This document shows positions 20,535-32,946 of a stretch of DNA of 64,000 bases, in pieces (position 1 is the first letter of the stretch; the number at the start of each line of letters is the position of its first letter). The notes beneath the pieces were generated by a model. It made no database searches. It saw only the letters and a program-made list of their open reading frames with translations, and had not been told where the DNA came from. The stretch covers positions 1-64,000 of the forward strand of contig JBAWUJ010000133.1 of the NCBI GenBank assembly GCA_037176705.1, written 5' to 3'. A program made the position numbers and the translations under genes. The DNA is from Molossus alvarezi. Its lineage: Eukaryota > Chordata > Mammalia > Chiroptera > Molossidae.

Positions 20535-21004
20535 GTTGGCGGCCGCCTCCAGGCGCCCTAAGAGTCCAGCGCCGGGGCTGGCAGCCCCCCGCGCAGCCCC
20601 CCCGGCCGCCAGGCGGAGCGCGGACCGGCCCCTCTCAGCTCTCGGGGACCCAGGCGCGCGGTCCGTCCCGCCCAGCCTCGAACCAGGTCCTCACCGCGGA
20701 GCTCGGCAGGCCGCGCATGCGCAGTCCAGGGGCCCCAAGGTCTGCGCCTGGGGGGCCGGGGGTCCGCCCCACGGGGCTGCGCTGCCCCACCGGCGGGCGC
20801 GGGCGCCCGCGAGTTGCGGCGCCTTGCGCGGCGGCCTGCTGGTGTGCTGCTGGGGCGTGGGGGGATCCCCTCTGGGCCCCAGATTCCCTCGCTCGGCCCC
20901 CGGCGTGGGCTGGGGCGCGTGCGTGCGTGGGCTGCGTGGCCCTCGGCCCGAAGCGCGGCAGGTGCGCAGCTGGCTGGCTGTGGGGGGACCAAAAAGGAGC
21001 GGCG

Positions 21005-21125
21005 AAAGCCTACAGCACCCGGCATTCCCAGGCGGTCTCCCATCCAAGTCCTGACCGGGCCCGACCCTGCTTAGCTTCCCAGATCCCACGAGATCGGGCG
21101 CGTTCAGGGTGGTATGGCCGGAGAC
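21005..21125 (-). rRNA. 5S rRNA-like gene, copy 36 of 108
   Basis: Same body. T at -40, type A spacer. Matched by copy 76. Confidence 0.85.
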
Positions 21126-21595
21126 GTTGGCGGCCGCCTCCAGGCGCCCTAAGAGTCCAGCGCCTGGGCTGGCAGCCCCCCGGGCAGCCCCCCCGGCCGC
21201 CAGGCGGAGCGCGGACCGGCCCCTCTCAGCTCTCGGGGACCCAGGCGCGCGGTCCGTCCCGCCCAGCCTCGAACCAGGTCCTCACCGCGGAGCTCGGCAG
21301 GCCGCGCATGCGCAGTCCAGGGGCCCCAAGGTCTGCGCCTGGGGGGCCGGGGGTCCGCCCCACGGGGCTGCGCTGCCCCACCGGCGGGCGCGGGCGCCCG
21401 CGAGTTGCGGCGCCTTGCGCGGCGGCCTGCTGGTGTGCTGCTGGGGCGTGGGGGGATCCCCTCTGGGCCCCAGATTCCCTCGCTCGGCCCCCGGCGTGGG
21501 CTGGGGCGCGTGCGTGCGTGGGCTGCGTGGCCCTCGGCCCGAAGCGCGGCAGGTGCGCAGCTGGCTGGCTGTGGGGGGACCAAAAAGGAGCGGCG

Positions 21596-21716
21596 AAAGC
21601 CTACAGCACCCGGCATTCCCAGGCGGTCTCCCATCCAAGTCCTGACCGGGCCCGACCCTGCTTAGCTTCCCAGATCCCACGAGATCGGGCGCGTTCAGGG
21701 TGGTATGGCCGGAGAC
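21596..21716 (-). rRNA. 5S rRNA-like gene, copy 37 of 108
   Basis: Same body. G at -40, type A spacer. Matched by copy 77, the last unit before P and P' diverge. Confidence 0.85.
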
Positions 21717-22186
21717 GTTGGCGGCCGCCTCCAGGCGCCCTAAGAGTCCAGCGCCGGGGCTGGCAGCCCCCCGGGCAGCCCCCCCGGCCGCCAGGCGGAG
21801 CGCGGACCGGCCCCTCTCAGCTCTCGGGGACCCAGGCGCGCGGTCCGTCCCGCCCAGCCTCGAACCAGGTCCTCACCGCGGAGCTCGGCAGGCCGCGCAT
21901 GCGCAGTCCAGGGGCCCCAAGGTCTGCGCCTGGGGGGCCGGGGGTCCGCCCCACGGGGCTGCGCTGCCCCACCGGCGGGCGCGGGCGCCCGCGAGTTGCG
22001 GCGCCTTGCGCGGCGGCCTGCTGGTGTGCTGCTGGGGCGTGGGGGGATCCCCTCTGGGCCCCAGATTCCCTCGCTCGGCCCCCGGCGTGGGCTGGGGCGC
22101 GTGCGTGCGTGGGCTGCGTGGCCCTCGGCCCGAAGCGCGGCAGGTGCGCAGCTGGCTGGCTGTGGGGGGACCAAAAAGGAGCGGCG

Positions 22187-22307
22187 AAAGCCTACAGCAC
22201 CCGGCATTCCCAGGCGGTCTCCCATCCAAGTCCTGACCGGGCCCGACCCTGCTTAGCTTCCCAGATCCCACGAGATCGGGCGCGTTCAGGGTGGTATGGC
22301 CGGAGAC
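22187..22307 (-). rRNA. 5S rRNA-like gene, copy 38 of 108
   Basis: Same body. G at -40 with the -49 variant; type A spacer. Confidence 0.85.
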
Positions 22308-22777
22308 GTTGGCGGCCGCCTCCAGGCGCCCTAAGAGTCCAGCGCCGGGGCTGGCCGCCCCCCGGGCAGCCCCCCCGGCCGCCAGGCGGAGCGCGGACCG
22401 GCCCCTCTCAGCTCTCGGGGACCCAGGCGCGCGGTCCGTCCCGCCCAGCCTCGAACCAGGTCCTCACCGCGGAGCTCGGCAGGCCGCGCATGCGCAGTCC
22501 AGGGGCCCCAAGGTCTGCGCCTGGGGGGCCGGGGGTCCGCCCCACGGGGCTGCGCTGCCCCACCGGCGGGCGCGGGCGCCCGCGAGTTGCGGCGCCTTGC
22601 GCGGCGGCCTGCTGGTGTGCTGCTGGGGCGTGGGGGGATCCCCTCTGGGCCCCAGATTCCCTCGCTCGGCCCCCGGCGTGGGCTGGGGCGCGTGCGTGCG
22701 TGGGCTGCGTGGCCCTCGGCCCGAAGCGCGGCAGGTGCGCAGCTGGCTGGCTGTGGGGGGACCAAAAAGGAGCGGCG

Positions 22778-22898
22778 AAAGCCTACAGCACCCGGCATTC
22801 CCAGGCGGTCTCCCATCCAAGTCCTGACCGGGCCCGACCCTGCTTAGCTTCCCAGATCCCACGAGATCGGGCGCGTTCAGGGTGGTATGGCCGGAGAC
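22778..22898 (-). rRNA. 5S rRNA-like gene, copy 39 of 108
   Basis: Same body. T at -40 with a type B spacer, a combination otherwise seen only in copy 1. Confidence 0.85.
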
Positions 22899-23368
22899 GT
22901 TGGCGGCCGCCTCCAGGCGCCCTAAGAGTCCAGCGCCTGGGCTGGCAGCCCCCCGGGCAGCCCCCCCGGCCGCCAGGCGGAGCGCGGACCGGCCCCTCTC
23001 AGCTCTCGGGGACCCAGGCGCGCGGTCCGTCCCGCCCAGCCTCGAACCAGGTCCTCACCGCGGAGCTCGGCAGGCCGCGCATGCGCAGTCCAGGGGCCCC
23101 AAGGTCTGCGCCTGGGGGGCCGGGGGTCCGCCCCACGGGGCTGCGCTGCCCCACGGGGGGGGCGCGGGCGCCCGCGAGTTGCGGCACCTTGCGCGGCGGC
23201 CTGCTGGTGTGCTGCTGGGGCGTGGGGGGTCCCCTCTGGGCCCCAGATTCCCTCGCTCGGCCCCCGGCGTGGGCTGGGGCGCGTGCGTGCGTGGGCTGCG
23301 TGGCCCTCGGCCCGAAGCGCGGCAGGTGCGCAGCTGGCTGGCTGTGGGGGGACCAAAAAGGAGCGGCG

Positions 23369-23489
23369 AAAGCCTACAGCACCCGGCATTCCCAGGCGGT
23401 CTCCCATCCAAGTCCTGACCGGGCCCGACCCTGCTTAGCTTCCCAGATCCCACGAGATCGGGCGCGTTCAGGGTGGTATGGCCGGAGAC
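23369..23489 (-). rRNA. 5S rRNA-like gene, copy 40 of 108
   Basis: Same body. G at -40, type A spacer upstream. Confidence 0.85.
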
Positions 23490-23959
23490 GTTGGCGGCCG
23501 CCTCCAGGCGCCCTAAGAGTCCAGCGCCGGGGCTGGCAGCCCCCCGGGCAGCCCCCCCGGCCGCCAGGCGGAGCGCGGACCGGCCCCTCTCAGCTCTCGG
23601 GGACCCAGGCGCGCGGTCCGTCCCGCCCAGCCTCGAACCAGGTCCTCACCGCGGAGCTCGGCAGGCCGCGCATGCGCAGTCCAGGGGCCCCAAGGTCTGC
23701 GCCTGGGGGGCCGGGGGTCCGCCCCACGGGGCTGCGCTGCCCCACCGGCGGGCGCGGGCGCCCGCGAGTTGCGGCGCCTTGCGCGGCGGCCTGCTGGTGT
23801 GCTGCTGGGGCGTGGGGGGATCCCCTCTGGGCCCCAGATTCCCTCGCTCGGCCCCCGGCGTGGGCTGGGGCGCGTGCGTGCGTGGGCTGCGTGGCCCTCG
23901 GCCCGAAGCGCGGCAGGTGCGCAGCTGGCTGGCTGTGGGGGGACCAAAAAGGAGCGGCG

Positions 23960-24080
23960 AAAGCCTACAGCACCCGGCATTCCCAGGCGGTCTCCCATCC
24001 AAGTCCTGACCGGGCCCGACCCTGCTTAGCTTCCCAGATCCCACGAGATCGGGCGCGTTCAGGGTGGTATGGCCGGAGAC
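23960..24080 (-). rRNA. 5S rRNA-like gene, copy 41 of 108
   Basis: Same body. T at -40, type A spacer. First of four consecutive T-type units. Confidence 0.85.
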
Positions 24081-24550
24081 GTTGGCGGCCGCCTCCAGGC
24101 GCCCTAAGAGTCCAGCGCCTGGGCTGGCAGCCCCCCGGGCAGCCCCCCCGGCCGCCAGGCGGAGCGCGGACCGGCCCCTCTCAGCTCTCGGGGACCCAGG
24201 CGCGCGGTCCGTCCCGCCCAGCCTCGAACCAGGTCCTCACCGCGGAGCTCGGCAGGCCGCGCATGCGCAGTCCAGGGGCCCCAAGGTCTGCGCCTGGGGG
24301 GCCGGGGGTCCGCCCCACGGGGCTGCGCTGCCCCACCGGCGGGCGCGGGCGCCCGCGAGTTGCGGCGCCTTGCGCGGCGGCCTGCTGGTGTGCTGCTGGG
24401 GCGTGGGGGGATCCCCTCTGGGCCCCAGATTCCCTCGCTCGGCCCCCGGCGTGGGCTGGGGCGCGTGCGTGCGTGGGCTGCGTGGCCCTCGGCCCGAAGC
24501 GCGGCAGGTGCGCAGCTGGCTGGCTGTGGGGGGACCAAAAAGGAGCGGCG

Positions 24551-24671
24551 AAAGCCTACAGCACCCGGCATTCCCAGGCGGTCTCCCATCCAAGTCCTGA
24601 CCGGGCCCGACCCTGCTTAGCTTCCCAGATCCCACGAGATCGGGCGCGTTCAGGGTGGTATGGCCGGAGAC
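24551..24671 (-). rRNA. 5S rRNA-like gene, copy 42 of 108
   Basis: Same body. T at -40, type A spacer. Start of the series repeated from copy 86. Confidence 0.85.
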
Positions 24672-25141
24672 GTTGGCGGCCGCCTCCAGGCGCCCTAAGA
24701 GTCCAGCGCCTGGGCTGGCAGCCCCCCGGGCAGCCCCCCCGGCCGCCAGGCGGAGCGCGGACCGGCCCCTCTCAGCTCTCGGGGACCCAGGCGCGCGGTC
24801 CGTCCCGCCCAGCCTCGAACCAGGTCCTCACCGCGGAGCTCGGCAGGCCGCGCATGCGCAGTCCAGGGGCCCCAAGGTCTGCGCCTGGGGGGCCGGGGGT
24901 CCGCCCCACGGGGCTGCGCTGCCCCACCGGCGGGCGCGGGCGCCCGCGAGTTGCGGCGCCTTGCGCGGCGGCCTGCTGGTGTGCTGCTGGGGCGTGGGGG
25001 GATCCCCTCTGGGCCCCAGATTCCCTCGCTCGGCCCCCGGCGTGGGCTGGGGCGCGTGCGTGCGTGGGCTGCGTGGCCCTCGGCCCGAAGCGCGGCAGGT
25101 GCGCAGCTGGCTGGCTGTGGGGGGACCAAAAAGGAGCGGCG

Positions 25142-25262
25142 AAAGCCTACAGCACCCGGCATTCCCAGGCGGTCTCCCATCCAAGTCCTGACCGGGCCCG
25201 ACCCTGCTTAGCTTCCCAGATCCCACGAGATCGGGCGCGTTCAGGGTGGTATGGCCGGAGAC
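25142..25262 (-). rRNA. 5S rRNA-like gene, copy 43 of 108
   Basis: Same body. T at -40, type A spacer. Confidence 0.85.
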
Positions 25263-25732
25263 GTTGGCGGCCGCCTCCAGGCGCCCTAAGAGTCCAGCGC
25301 CTGGGCTGGCAGCCCCCCGGGCAGCCCCCCCGGCCGCCAGGCGGAGCGCGGACCGGCCCCTCTCAGCTCTCGGGGACCCAGGCGCGCGGTCCGTCCCGCC
25401 CAGCCTCGAACCAGGTCCTCACCGCGGAGCTCGGCAGGCCGCGCATGCGCAGTCCAGGGGCCCCAAGGTCTGCGCCTGGGGGGCCGGGGGTCCGCCCCAC
25501 GGGGCTGCGCTGCCCCACCGGCGGGCGCGGGCGCCCGCGAGTTGCGGCGCCTTGCGCGGCGGCCTGCTGGTGTGCTGCTGGGGCGTGGGGGGATCCCCTC
25601 TGGGCCCCAGATTCCCTCGCTCGGCCCCCGGCGTGGGCTGGGGCGCGTGCGTGCGTGGGCTGCGTGGCCCTCGGCCCGAAGCGCGGCAGGTGCGCAGCTG
25701 GCTGGCTGTGGGGGGACCAAAAAGGAGCGGCG

Positions 25733-25853
25733 AAAGCCTACAGCACCCGGCATTCCCAGGCGGTCTCCCATCCAAGTCCTGACCGGGCCCGACCCTGCTT
25801 AGCTTCCCAGATCCCACGAGATCGGGCGCGTTCAGGGTGGTATGGCCGGAGAC
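25733..25853 (-). rRNA. 5S rRNA-like gene, copy 44 of 108
   Basis: Same body. T at -40, type A spacer. Confidence 0.85.
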
Positions 25854-26323
25854 GTTGGCGGCCGCCTCCAGGCGCCCTAAGAGTCCAGCGCCTGGGCTGG
25901 CAGCCCCCCGGGCAGCCCCCCCGGCCGCCAGGCGGAGCGCGGACCGGCCCCTCTCAGCTCTCGGGGACCCAGGCGCGCGGTCCGTCCCGCCCAGCCTCGA
26001 ACCAGGTCCTCACCGCGGAGCTCGGCAGGCCGCGCATGCGCAGTCCAGGGGCCCCAAGGTCTGCGCCTGGGGGGCCGGGGGTCCGCCCCACGGGGCTGCG
26101 CTGCCCCACCGGCGGGCGCGGGCGCCCGCGAGTTGCGGCGCCTTGCGCGGCGGCCTGCTGGTGTGCTGCTGGGGCGTGGGGGGATCCCCTCTGGGCCCCA
26201 GATTCCCTCGCTCGGCCCCCGGCGTGGGCTGGGGCGCGTGCGTGCGTGGGCTGCGTGGCCCTCGGCCCGAAGCGCGGCAGGTGCGCAGCTGGCTGGCTGT
26301 GGGGGGACCAAAAAGGAGCGGCG

Positions 26324-26444
26324 AAAGCCTACAGCACCCGGCATTCCCAGGCGGTCTCCCATCCAAGTCCTGACCGGGCCCGACCCTGCTTAGCTTCCCA
26401 GATCCCACGAGATCGGGCGCGTTCAGGGTGGTATGGCCGGAGAC
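26324..26444 (-). rRNA. 5S rRNA-like gene, copy 45 of 108
   Basis: Same body. G at -40, -49 variant, type B spacer. Matched by copy 89. Confidence 0.85.
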
Positions 26445-26914
26445 GTTGGCGGCCGCCTCCAGGCGCCCTAAGAGTCCAGCGCCGGGGCTGGCCGCCCCCC
26501 GGGCAGCCCCCCCGGCCGCCAGGCGGAGCGCGGACCGGCCCCTCTCAGCTCTCGGGGACCCAGGCGCGCGGTCCGTCCCGCCCAGCCTCGAACCAGGTCC
26601 TCACCGCGGAGCTCGGCAGGCCGCGCATGCGCAGTCCAGGGGCCCCAAGGTCTGCGCCTGGGGGGCCGGGGGTCCGCCCCACGGGGCTGCGCTGCCCCAC
26701 GGGGGGGGCGCGGGCGCCCGCGAGTTGCGGCACCTTGCGCGGCGGCCTGCTGGTGTGCTGCTGGGGCGTGGGGGGTCCCCTCTGGGCCCCAGATTCCCTC
26801 GCTCGGCCCCCGGCGTGGGCTGGGGCGCGTGCGTGCGTGGGCTGCGTGGCCCTCGGCCCGAAGCGCGGCAGGTGCGCAGCTGGCTGGCTGTGGGGGGACC
26901 AAAAAGGAGCGGCG

Positions 26915-27035
26915 AAAGCCTACAGCACCCGGCATTCCCAGGCGGTCTCCCATCCAAGTCCTGACCGGGCCCGACCCTGCTTAGCTTCCCAGATCCCACG
27001 AGATCGGGCGCGTTCAGGGTGGTATGGCCGGAGAC
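26915..27035 (-). rRNA. 5S rRNA-like gene, copy 46 of 108
   Basis: Same body. G at -40, type A spacer upstream. Confidence 0.85.
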
Positions 27036-27505
27036 GTTGGCGGCCGCCTCCAGGCGCCCTAAGAGTCCAGCGCCGGGGCTGGCAGCCCCCCGGGCAGCCC
27101 CCCCGGCCGCCAGGCGGAGCGCGGACCGGCCCCTCTCAGCTCTCGGGGACCCAGGCGCGCGGTCCGTCCCGCCCAGCCTCGAACCAGGTCCTCACCGCGG
27201 AGCTCGGCAGGCCGCGCATGCGCAGTCCAGGGGCCCCAAGGTCTGCGCCTGGGGGGCCGGGGGTCCGCCCCACGGGGCTGCGCTGCCCCACCGGCGGGCG
27301 CGGGCGCCCGCGAGTTGCGGCGCCTTGCGCGGCGGCCTGCTGGTGTGCTGCTGGGGCGTGGGGGGATCCCCTCTGGGCCCCAGATTCCCTCGCTCGGCCC
27401 CCGGCGTGGGCTGGGGCGCGTGCGTGCGTGGGCTGCGTGGCCCTCGGCCCGAAGCGCGGCAGGTGCGCAGCTGGCTGGCTGTGGGGGGACCAAAAAGGAG
27501 CGGCG

Positions 27506-27626
27506 AAAGCCTACAGCACCCGGCATTCCCAGGCGGTCTCCCATCCAAGTCCTGACCGGGCCCGACCCTGCTTAGCTTCCCAGATCCCACGAGATCGGGC
27601 GCGTTCAGGGTGGTATGGCCGGAGAC
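27506..27626 (-). rRNA. 5S rRNA-like gene, copy 47 of 108
   Basis: Same body. G at -40, type A spacer. Confidence 0.85.
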
Positions 27627-28096
27627 GTTGGCGGCCGCCTCCAGGCGCCCTAAGAGTCCAGCGCCGGGGCTGGCAGCCCCCCGGGCAGCCCCCCCGGCCG
27701 CCAGGCGGAGCGCGGACCGGCCCCTCTCAGCTCTCGGGGACCCAGGCGCGCGGTCCGTCCCGCCCAGCCTCGAACCAGGTCCTCACCGCGGAGCTCGGCA
27801 GGCCGCGCATGCGCAGTCCAGGGGCCCCAAGGTCTGCGCCTGGGGGGCCGGGGGTCCGCCCCACGGGGCTGCGCTGCCCCACCGGCGGGCGCGGGCGCCC
27901 GCGAGTTGCGGCGCCTTGCGCGGCGGCCTGCTGGTGTGCTGCTGGGGCGTGGGGGGATCCCCTCTGGGCCCCAGATTCCCTCGCTCGGCCCCCGGCGTGG
28001 GCTGGGGCGCGTGCGTGCGTGGGCTGCGTGGCCCTCGGCCCGAAGCGCGGCAGGTGCGCAGCTGGCTGGCTGTGGGGGGACCAAAAAGGAGCGGCG

Positions 28097-28217
28097 AAAG
28101 CCTACAGCACCCGGCATTCCCAGGCGGTCTCCCATCCAAGTCCTGACCGGGCCCGACCCTGCTTAGCTTCCCAGATCCCACGAGATCGGGCGCGTTCAGG
28201 GTGGTATGGCCGGAGAC
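28097..28217 (-). rRNA. 5S rRNA-like gene, copy 48 of 108
   Basis: Same body. G at -40, type A spacer. Confidence 0.85.
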
Positions 28218-28687
28218 GTTGGCGGCCGCCTCCAGGCGCCCTAAGAGTCCAGCGCCGGGGCTGGCAGCCCCCCGGGCAGCCCCCCCGGCCGCCAGGCGGA
28301 GCGCGGACCGGCCCCTCTCAGCTCTCGGGGACCCAGGCGCGCGGTCCGTCCCGCCCAGCCTCGAACCAGGTCCTCACCGCGGAGCTCGGCAGGCCGCGCA
28401 TGCGCAGTCCAGGGGCCCCAAGGTCTGCGCCTGGGGGGCCGGGGGTCCGCCCCACGGGGCTGCGCTGCCCCACCGGCGGGCGCGGGCGCCCGCGAGTTGC
28501 GGCGCCTTGCGCGGCGGCCTGCTGGTGTGCTGCTGGGGCGTGGGGGGATCCCCTCTGGGCCCCAGATTCCCTCGCTCGGCCCCCGGCGTGGGCTGGGGCG
28601 CGTGCGTGCGTGGGCTGCGTGGCCCTCGGCCCGAAGCGCGGCAGGTGCGCAGCTGGCTGGCTGTGGGGGGACCAAAAAGGAGCGGCG

Positions 28688-28808
28688 AAAGCCTACAGCA
28701 CCCGGCATTCCCAGGCGGTCTCCCATCCAAGTCCTGACCGGGCCCGACCCTGCTTAGCTTCCCAGATCCCACGAGATCGGGCGCGTTCAGGGTGGTATGG
28801 CCGGAGAC
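28688..28808 (-). rRNA. 5S rRNA-like gene, copy 49 of 108
   Basis: Same body. T at -40, type A spacer. Confidence 0.85.
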
Positions 28809-29278
28809 GTTGGCGGCCGCCTCCAGGCGCCCTAAGAGTCCAGCGCCTGGGCTGGCAGCCCCCCGGGCAGCCCCCCCGGCCGCCAGGCGGAGCGCGGACC
28901 GGCCCCTCTCAGCTCTCGGGGACCCAGGCGCGCGGTCCGTCCCGCCCAGCCTCGAACCAGGTCCTCACCGCGGAGCTCGGCAGGCCGCGCATGCGCAGTC
29001 CAGGGGCCCCAAGGTCTGCGCCTGGGGGGCCGGGGGTCCGCCCCACGGGGCTGCGCTGCCCCACCGGCGGGCGCGGGCGCCCGCGAGTTGCGGCGCCTTG
29101 CGCGGCGGCCTGCTGGTGTGCTGCTGGGGCGTGGGGGGATCCCCTCTGGGCCCCAGATTCCCTCGCTCGGCCCCCGGCGTGGGCTGGGGCGCGTGCGTGC
29201 GTGGGCTGCGTGGCCCTCGGCCCGAAGCGCGGCAGGTGCGCAGCTGGCTGGCTGTGGGGGGACCAAAAAGGAGCGGCG

Positions 29279-29399
29279 AAAGCCTACAGCACCCGGCATT
29301 CCCAGGCGGTCTCCCATCCAAGTCCTGACCGGGCCCGACCCTGCTTAGCTTCCCAGATCCCACGAGATCGGGCGCGTTCAGGGTGGTATGGCCGGAGAC
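29279..29399 (-). rRNA. 5S rRNA-like gene, copy 50 of 108
   Basis: Same body. G at -40 with the -49 variant, type A spacer. Confidence 0.85.
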
Positions 29400-29869
29400 G
29401 TTGGCGGCCGCCTCCAGGCGCCCTAAGAGTCCAGCGCCGGGGCTGGCCGCCCCCCGGGCAGCCCCCCCGGCCGCCAGGCGGAGCGCGGACCGGCCCCTCT
29501 CAGCTCTCGGGGACCCAGGCGCGCGGTCCGTCCCGCCCAGCCTCGAACCAGGTCCTCACCGCGGAGCTCGGCAGGCCGCGCATGCGCAGTCCAGGGGCCC
29601 CAAGGTCTGCGCCTGGGGGGCCGGGGGTCCGCCCCACGGGGCTGCGCTGCCCCACCGGCGGGCGCGGGCGCCCGCGAGTTGCGGCGCCTTGCGCGGCGGC
29701 CTGCTGGTGTGCTGCTGGGGCGTGGGGGGATCCCCTCTGGGCCCCAGATTCCCTCGCTCGGCCCCCGGCGTGGGCTGGGGCGCGTGCGTGCGTGGGCTGC
29801 GTGGCCCTCGGCCCGAAGCGCGGCAGGTGCGCAGCTGGCTGGCTGTGGGGGGACCAAAAAGGAGCGGCG

Positions 29870-29990
29870 AAAGCCTACAGCACCCGGCATTCCCAGGCGG
29901 TCTCCCATCCAAGTCCTGACCGGGCCCGACCCTGCTTAGCTTCCCAGATCCCACGAGATCGGGCGCGTTCAGGGTGGTATGGCCGGAGAC
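29870..29990 (-). rRNA. 5S rRNA-like gene, copy 51 of 108
   Basis: Same body. T at -40, type B'' spacer. Last unit of block P. Confidence 0.85.
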
Positions 29991-30461
29991 GTTGGCGGCC
30001 GCCTCCAGGCGCCCTAAGAGTCCAGCGCCTGGGCTGGCAGCCCCCCGGGCAGCCCCCCCGGCCGCCAGGCGGAGCGCGGACCGGCCCCTCTCAGCTCTCG
30101 GGGACCCAGGCGCGCGGTCCGTCCCGCCCAGCCTCGAACCAGGTCCTCACCGCGGAGCTCGGCAGGCCGCGCATGCGCAGTCCAGGGGCCCCAAGGTCTG
30201 CGCCTGGGGGGCCGGGGGTCCGCCCCACGGGGCTGCGCTGCCCCACCGGCGGGGGCGCGGGCGCCCGCGAGTTGCGGCACCTTGCGCGGCGGCCTGCTGG
30301 TGTGCTGCTGGGGCGTGGGGGGTCCCCTCTGGGCCCCAGATTCCCTCGCTCGGCCCCCGGCGTGGGCTGGGGCGCGTGCGTGCGTGGGCTGCGTGGCCCT
30401 CGGCCCGAAGCGCGGCAGGTGCGCAGCTGGCTGGCTGTGGGGGGACCAAAAAGGAGCGGCC

Positions 30462-30582
30462 AAAGCCTACAGCACCCGGCATTCCCAGGCGGTCTCCCAT
30501 CCAAGTCCTGACCGGGCCCGACCCTGCTTAGCTTCCCAGATCCCACGAGATCGGGCGCGTTCAGGGTGGTATGGCCGGAGAC
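30462..30582 (-). rRNA. 5S rRNA-like gene, copy 52 of 108
   Basis: Same body, with G at +122. T at -40, type A spacer. First unit of block Q, matched by copy 96. Confidence 0.85.
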
Positions 30583-31052
30583 GTTGGCGGCCGCCTCCAG
30601 GCGCCCTAAGAGTCCAGCGCCTGGGCTGGCAGCCCCCCGGGCAGCCCCCCCGGCCGCCAGGCGGAGCGCGGACCGGCCCCTCTCAGCTCTCGGGGACCCA
30701 GGCGCGCGGTCCGTCCCGCCCAGCCTCGAACCAGGTCCTCACCGCGGAGCTCGGCAGGCCGCGCATGCGCAGTCCAGGGGCCCCAAGGTCTGCGCCTGGG
30801 GGGCCGGGGGTCCGCCCCACGGGGCTGCGCTGCCCCACCGGCGGGCGCGGGCGCCCGCGAGTTGCGGCGCCTTGCGCGGCGGCCTGCTGGTGTGCTGCTG
30901 GGGCGTGGGGGGATCCCCTCTGGGCCCCAGATTCCCTCGCTCGGCCCCCGGCGTGGGCTGGGGCGCGTGCGTGCGTGGGCTGCGTGGCCCTCGGCCCGAA
31001 GCGCGGCAGGTGCGCAGCTGGCTGGCTGTGGGGGGACCAAAAAGGAGCGGCG

Positions 31053-31173
31053 AAAGCCTACAGCACCCGGCATTCCCAGGCGGTCTCCCATCCAAGTCCT
31101 GACCGGGCCCGACCCTGCTTAGCTTCCCAGATCCCACGAGATCGGGCGCGTTCAGGGTGGTATGGCCGGAGAC
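31053..31173 (-). rRNA. 5S rRNA-like gene, copy 53 of 108
   Basis: Same body. G at -40, type A spacer. Confidence 0.85.
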
Positions 31174-31643
31174 GTTGGCGGCCGCCTCCAGGCGCCCTAA
31201 GAGTCCAGCGCCGGGGCTGGCAGCCCCCCGGGCAGCCCCCCCGGCCGCCAGGCGGAGCGCGGACCGGCCCCTCTCAGCTCTCGGGGACCCAGGCGCGCGG
31301 TCCGTCCCGCCCAGCCTCGAACCAGGTCCTCACCGCGGAGCTCGGCAGGCCGCGCATGCGCAGTCCAGGGGCCCCAAGGTCTGCGCCTGGGGGGCCGGGG
31401 GTCCGCCCCACGGGGCTGCGCTGCCCCACCGGCGGGCGCGGGCGCCCGCGAGTTGCGGCGCCTTGCGCGGCGGCCTGCTGGTGTGCTGCTGGGGCGTGGG
31501 GGGATCCCCTCTGGGCCCCAGATTCCCTCGCTCGGCCCCCGGCGTGGGCTGGGGCGCGTGCGTGCGTGGGCTGCGTGGCCCTCGGCCCGAAGCGCGGCAG
31601 GTGCGCAGCTGGCTGGCTGTGGGGGGACCAAAAAGGAGCGGCG

Positions 31644-31764
31644 AAAGCCTACAGCACCCGGCATTCCCAGGCGGTCTCCCATCCAAGTCCTGACCGGGCC
31701 CGACCCTGCTTAGCTTCCCAGATCCCACGAGATCGGGCGCGTTCAGGGTGGTATGGCCGGAGAC
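31644..31764 (-). rRNA. 5S rRNA-like gene, copy 54 of 108
   Basis: Same body. G at -40, type A spacer. Confidence 0.85.
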
Positions 31765-32234
31765 GTTGGCGGCCGCCTCCAGGCGCCCTAAGAGTCCAGC
31801 GCCGGGGCTGGCAGCCCCCCGGGCAGCCCCCCCGGCCGCCAGGCGGAGCGCGGACCGGCCCCTCTCAGCTCTCGGGGACCCAGGCGCGCGGTCCGTCCCG
31901 CCCAGCCTCGAACCAGGTCCTCACCGCGGAGCTCGGCAGGCCGCGCATGCGCAGTCCAGGGGCCCCAAGGTCTGCGCCTGGGGGGCCGGGGGTCCGCCCC
32001 ACGGGGCTGCGCTGCCCCACCGGCGGGCGCGGGCGCCCGCGAGTTGCGGCGCCTTGCGCGGCGGCCTGCTGGTGTGCTGCTGGGGCGTGGGGGGATCCCC
32101 TCTGGGCCCCAGATTCCCTCGCTCGGCCCCCGGCGTGGGCTGGGGCGCGTGCGTGCGTGGGCTGCGTGGCCCTCGGCCCGAAGCGCGGCAGGTGCGCAGC
32201 TGGCTGGCTGTGGGGGGACCAAAAAGGAGCGGCG

Positions 32235-32355
32235 AAAGCCTACAGCACCCGGCATTCCCAGGCGGTCTCCCATCCAAGTCCTGACCGGGCCCGACCCTGC
32301 TTAGCTTCCCAGATCCCACGAGATCGGGCGCGTTCAGGGTGGTATGGCCGGAGAC
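32235..32355 (-). rRNA. 5S rRNA-like gene, copy 55 of 108
   Basis: Same body. G at -40, type A spacer. Confidence 0.85.
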
Positions 32356-32825
32356 GTTGGCGGCCGCCTCCAGGCGCCCTAAGAGTCCAGCGCCGGGGCT
32401 GGCAGCCCCCCGGGCAGCCCCCCCGGCCGCCAGGCGGAGCGCGGACCGGCCCCTCTCAGCTCTCGGGGACCCAGGCGCGCGGTCCGTCCCGCCCAGCCTC
32501 GAACCAGGTCCTCACCGCGGAGCTCGGCAGGCCGCGCATGCGCAGTCCAGGGGCCCCAAGGTCTGCGCCTGGGGGGCCGGGGGTCCGCCCCACGGGGCTG
32601 CGCTGCCCCACCGGCGGGCGCGGGCGCCCGCGAGTTGCGGCGCCTTGCGCGGCGGCCTGCTGGTGTGCTGCTGGGGCGTGGGGGGATCCCCTCTGGGCCC
32701 CAGATTCCCTCGCTCGGCCCCCGGCGTGGGCTGGGGCGCGTGCGTGCGTGGGCTGCGTGGCCCTCGGCCCGAAGCGCGGCAGGTGCGCAGCTGGCTGGCT
32801 GTGGGGGGACCAAAAAGGAGCGGCG

Positions 32826-32946
32826 AAAGCCTACAGCACCCGGCATTCCCAGGCGGTCTCCCATCCAAGTCCTGACCGGGCCCGACCCTGCTTAGCTTCC
32901 CAGATCCCACGAGATCGGGCGCGTTCAGGGTGGTATGGCCGGAGAC
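32826..32946 (-). rRNA. 5S rRNA-like gene, copy 56 of 108
   Basis: Same body. T at -40, type A spacer. Confidence 0.85.

Larger units (their letters stand above)
18641..30461. repeat. Higher-order block P (20 units)
   Basis: The block opens with four units carrying private spacer variants in fixed order: C to G at 19192, C to T at 19722, C to G at 19982 and G to C at 20592. All four recur in the same order 23642 bp later. It ends with a -49 variant unit followed by a type B'' unit (copies 50-51). Confidence 0.8.
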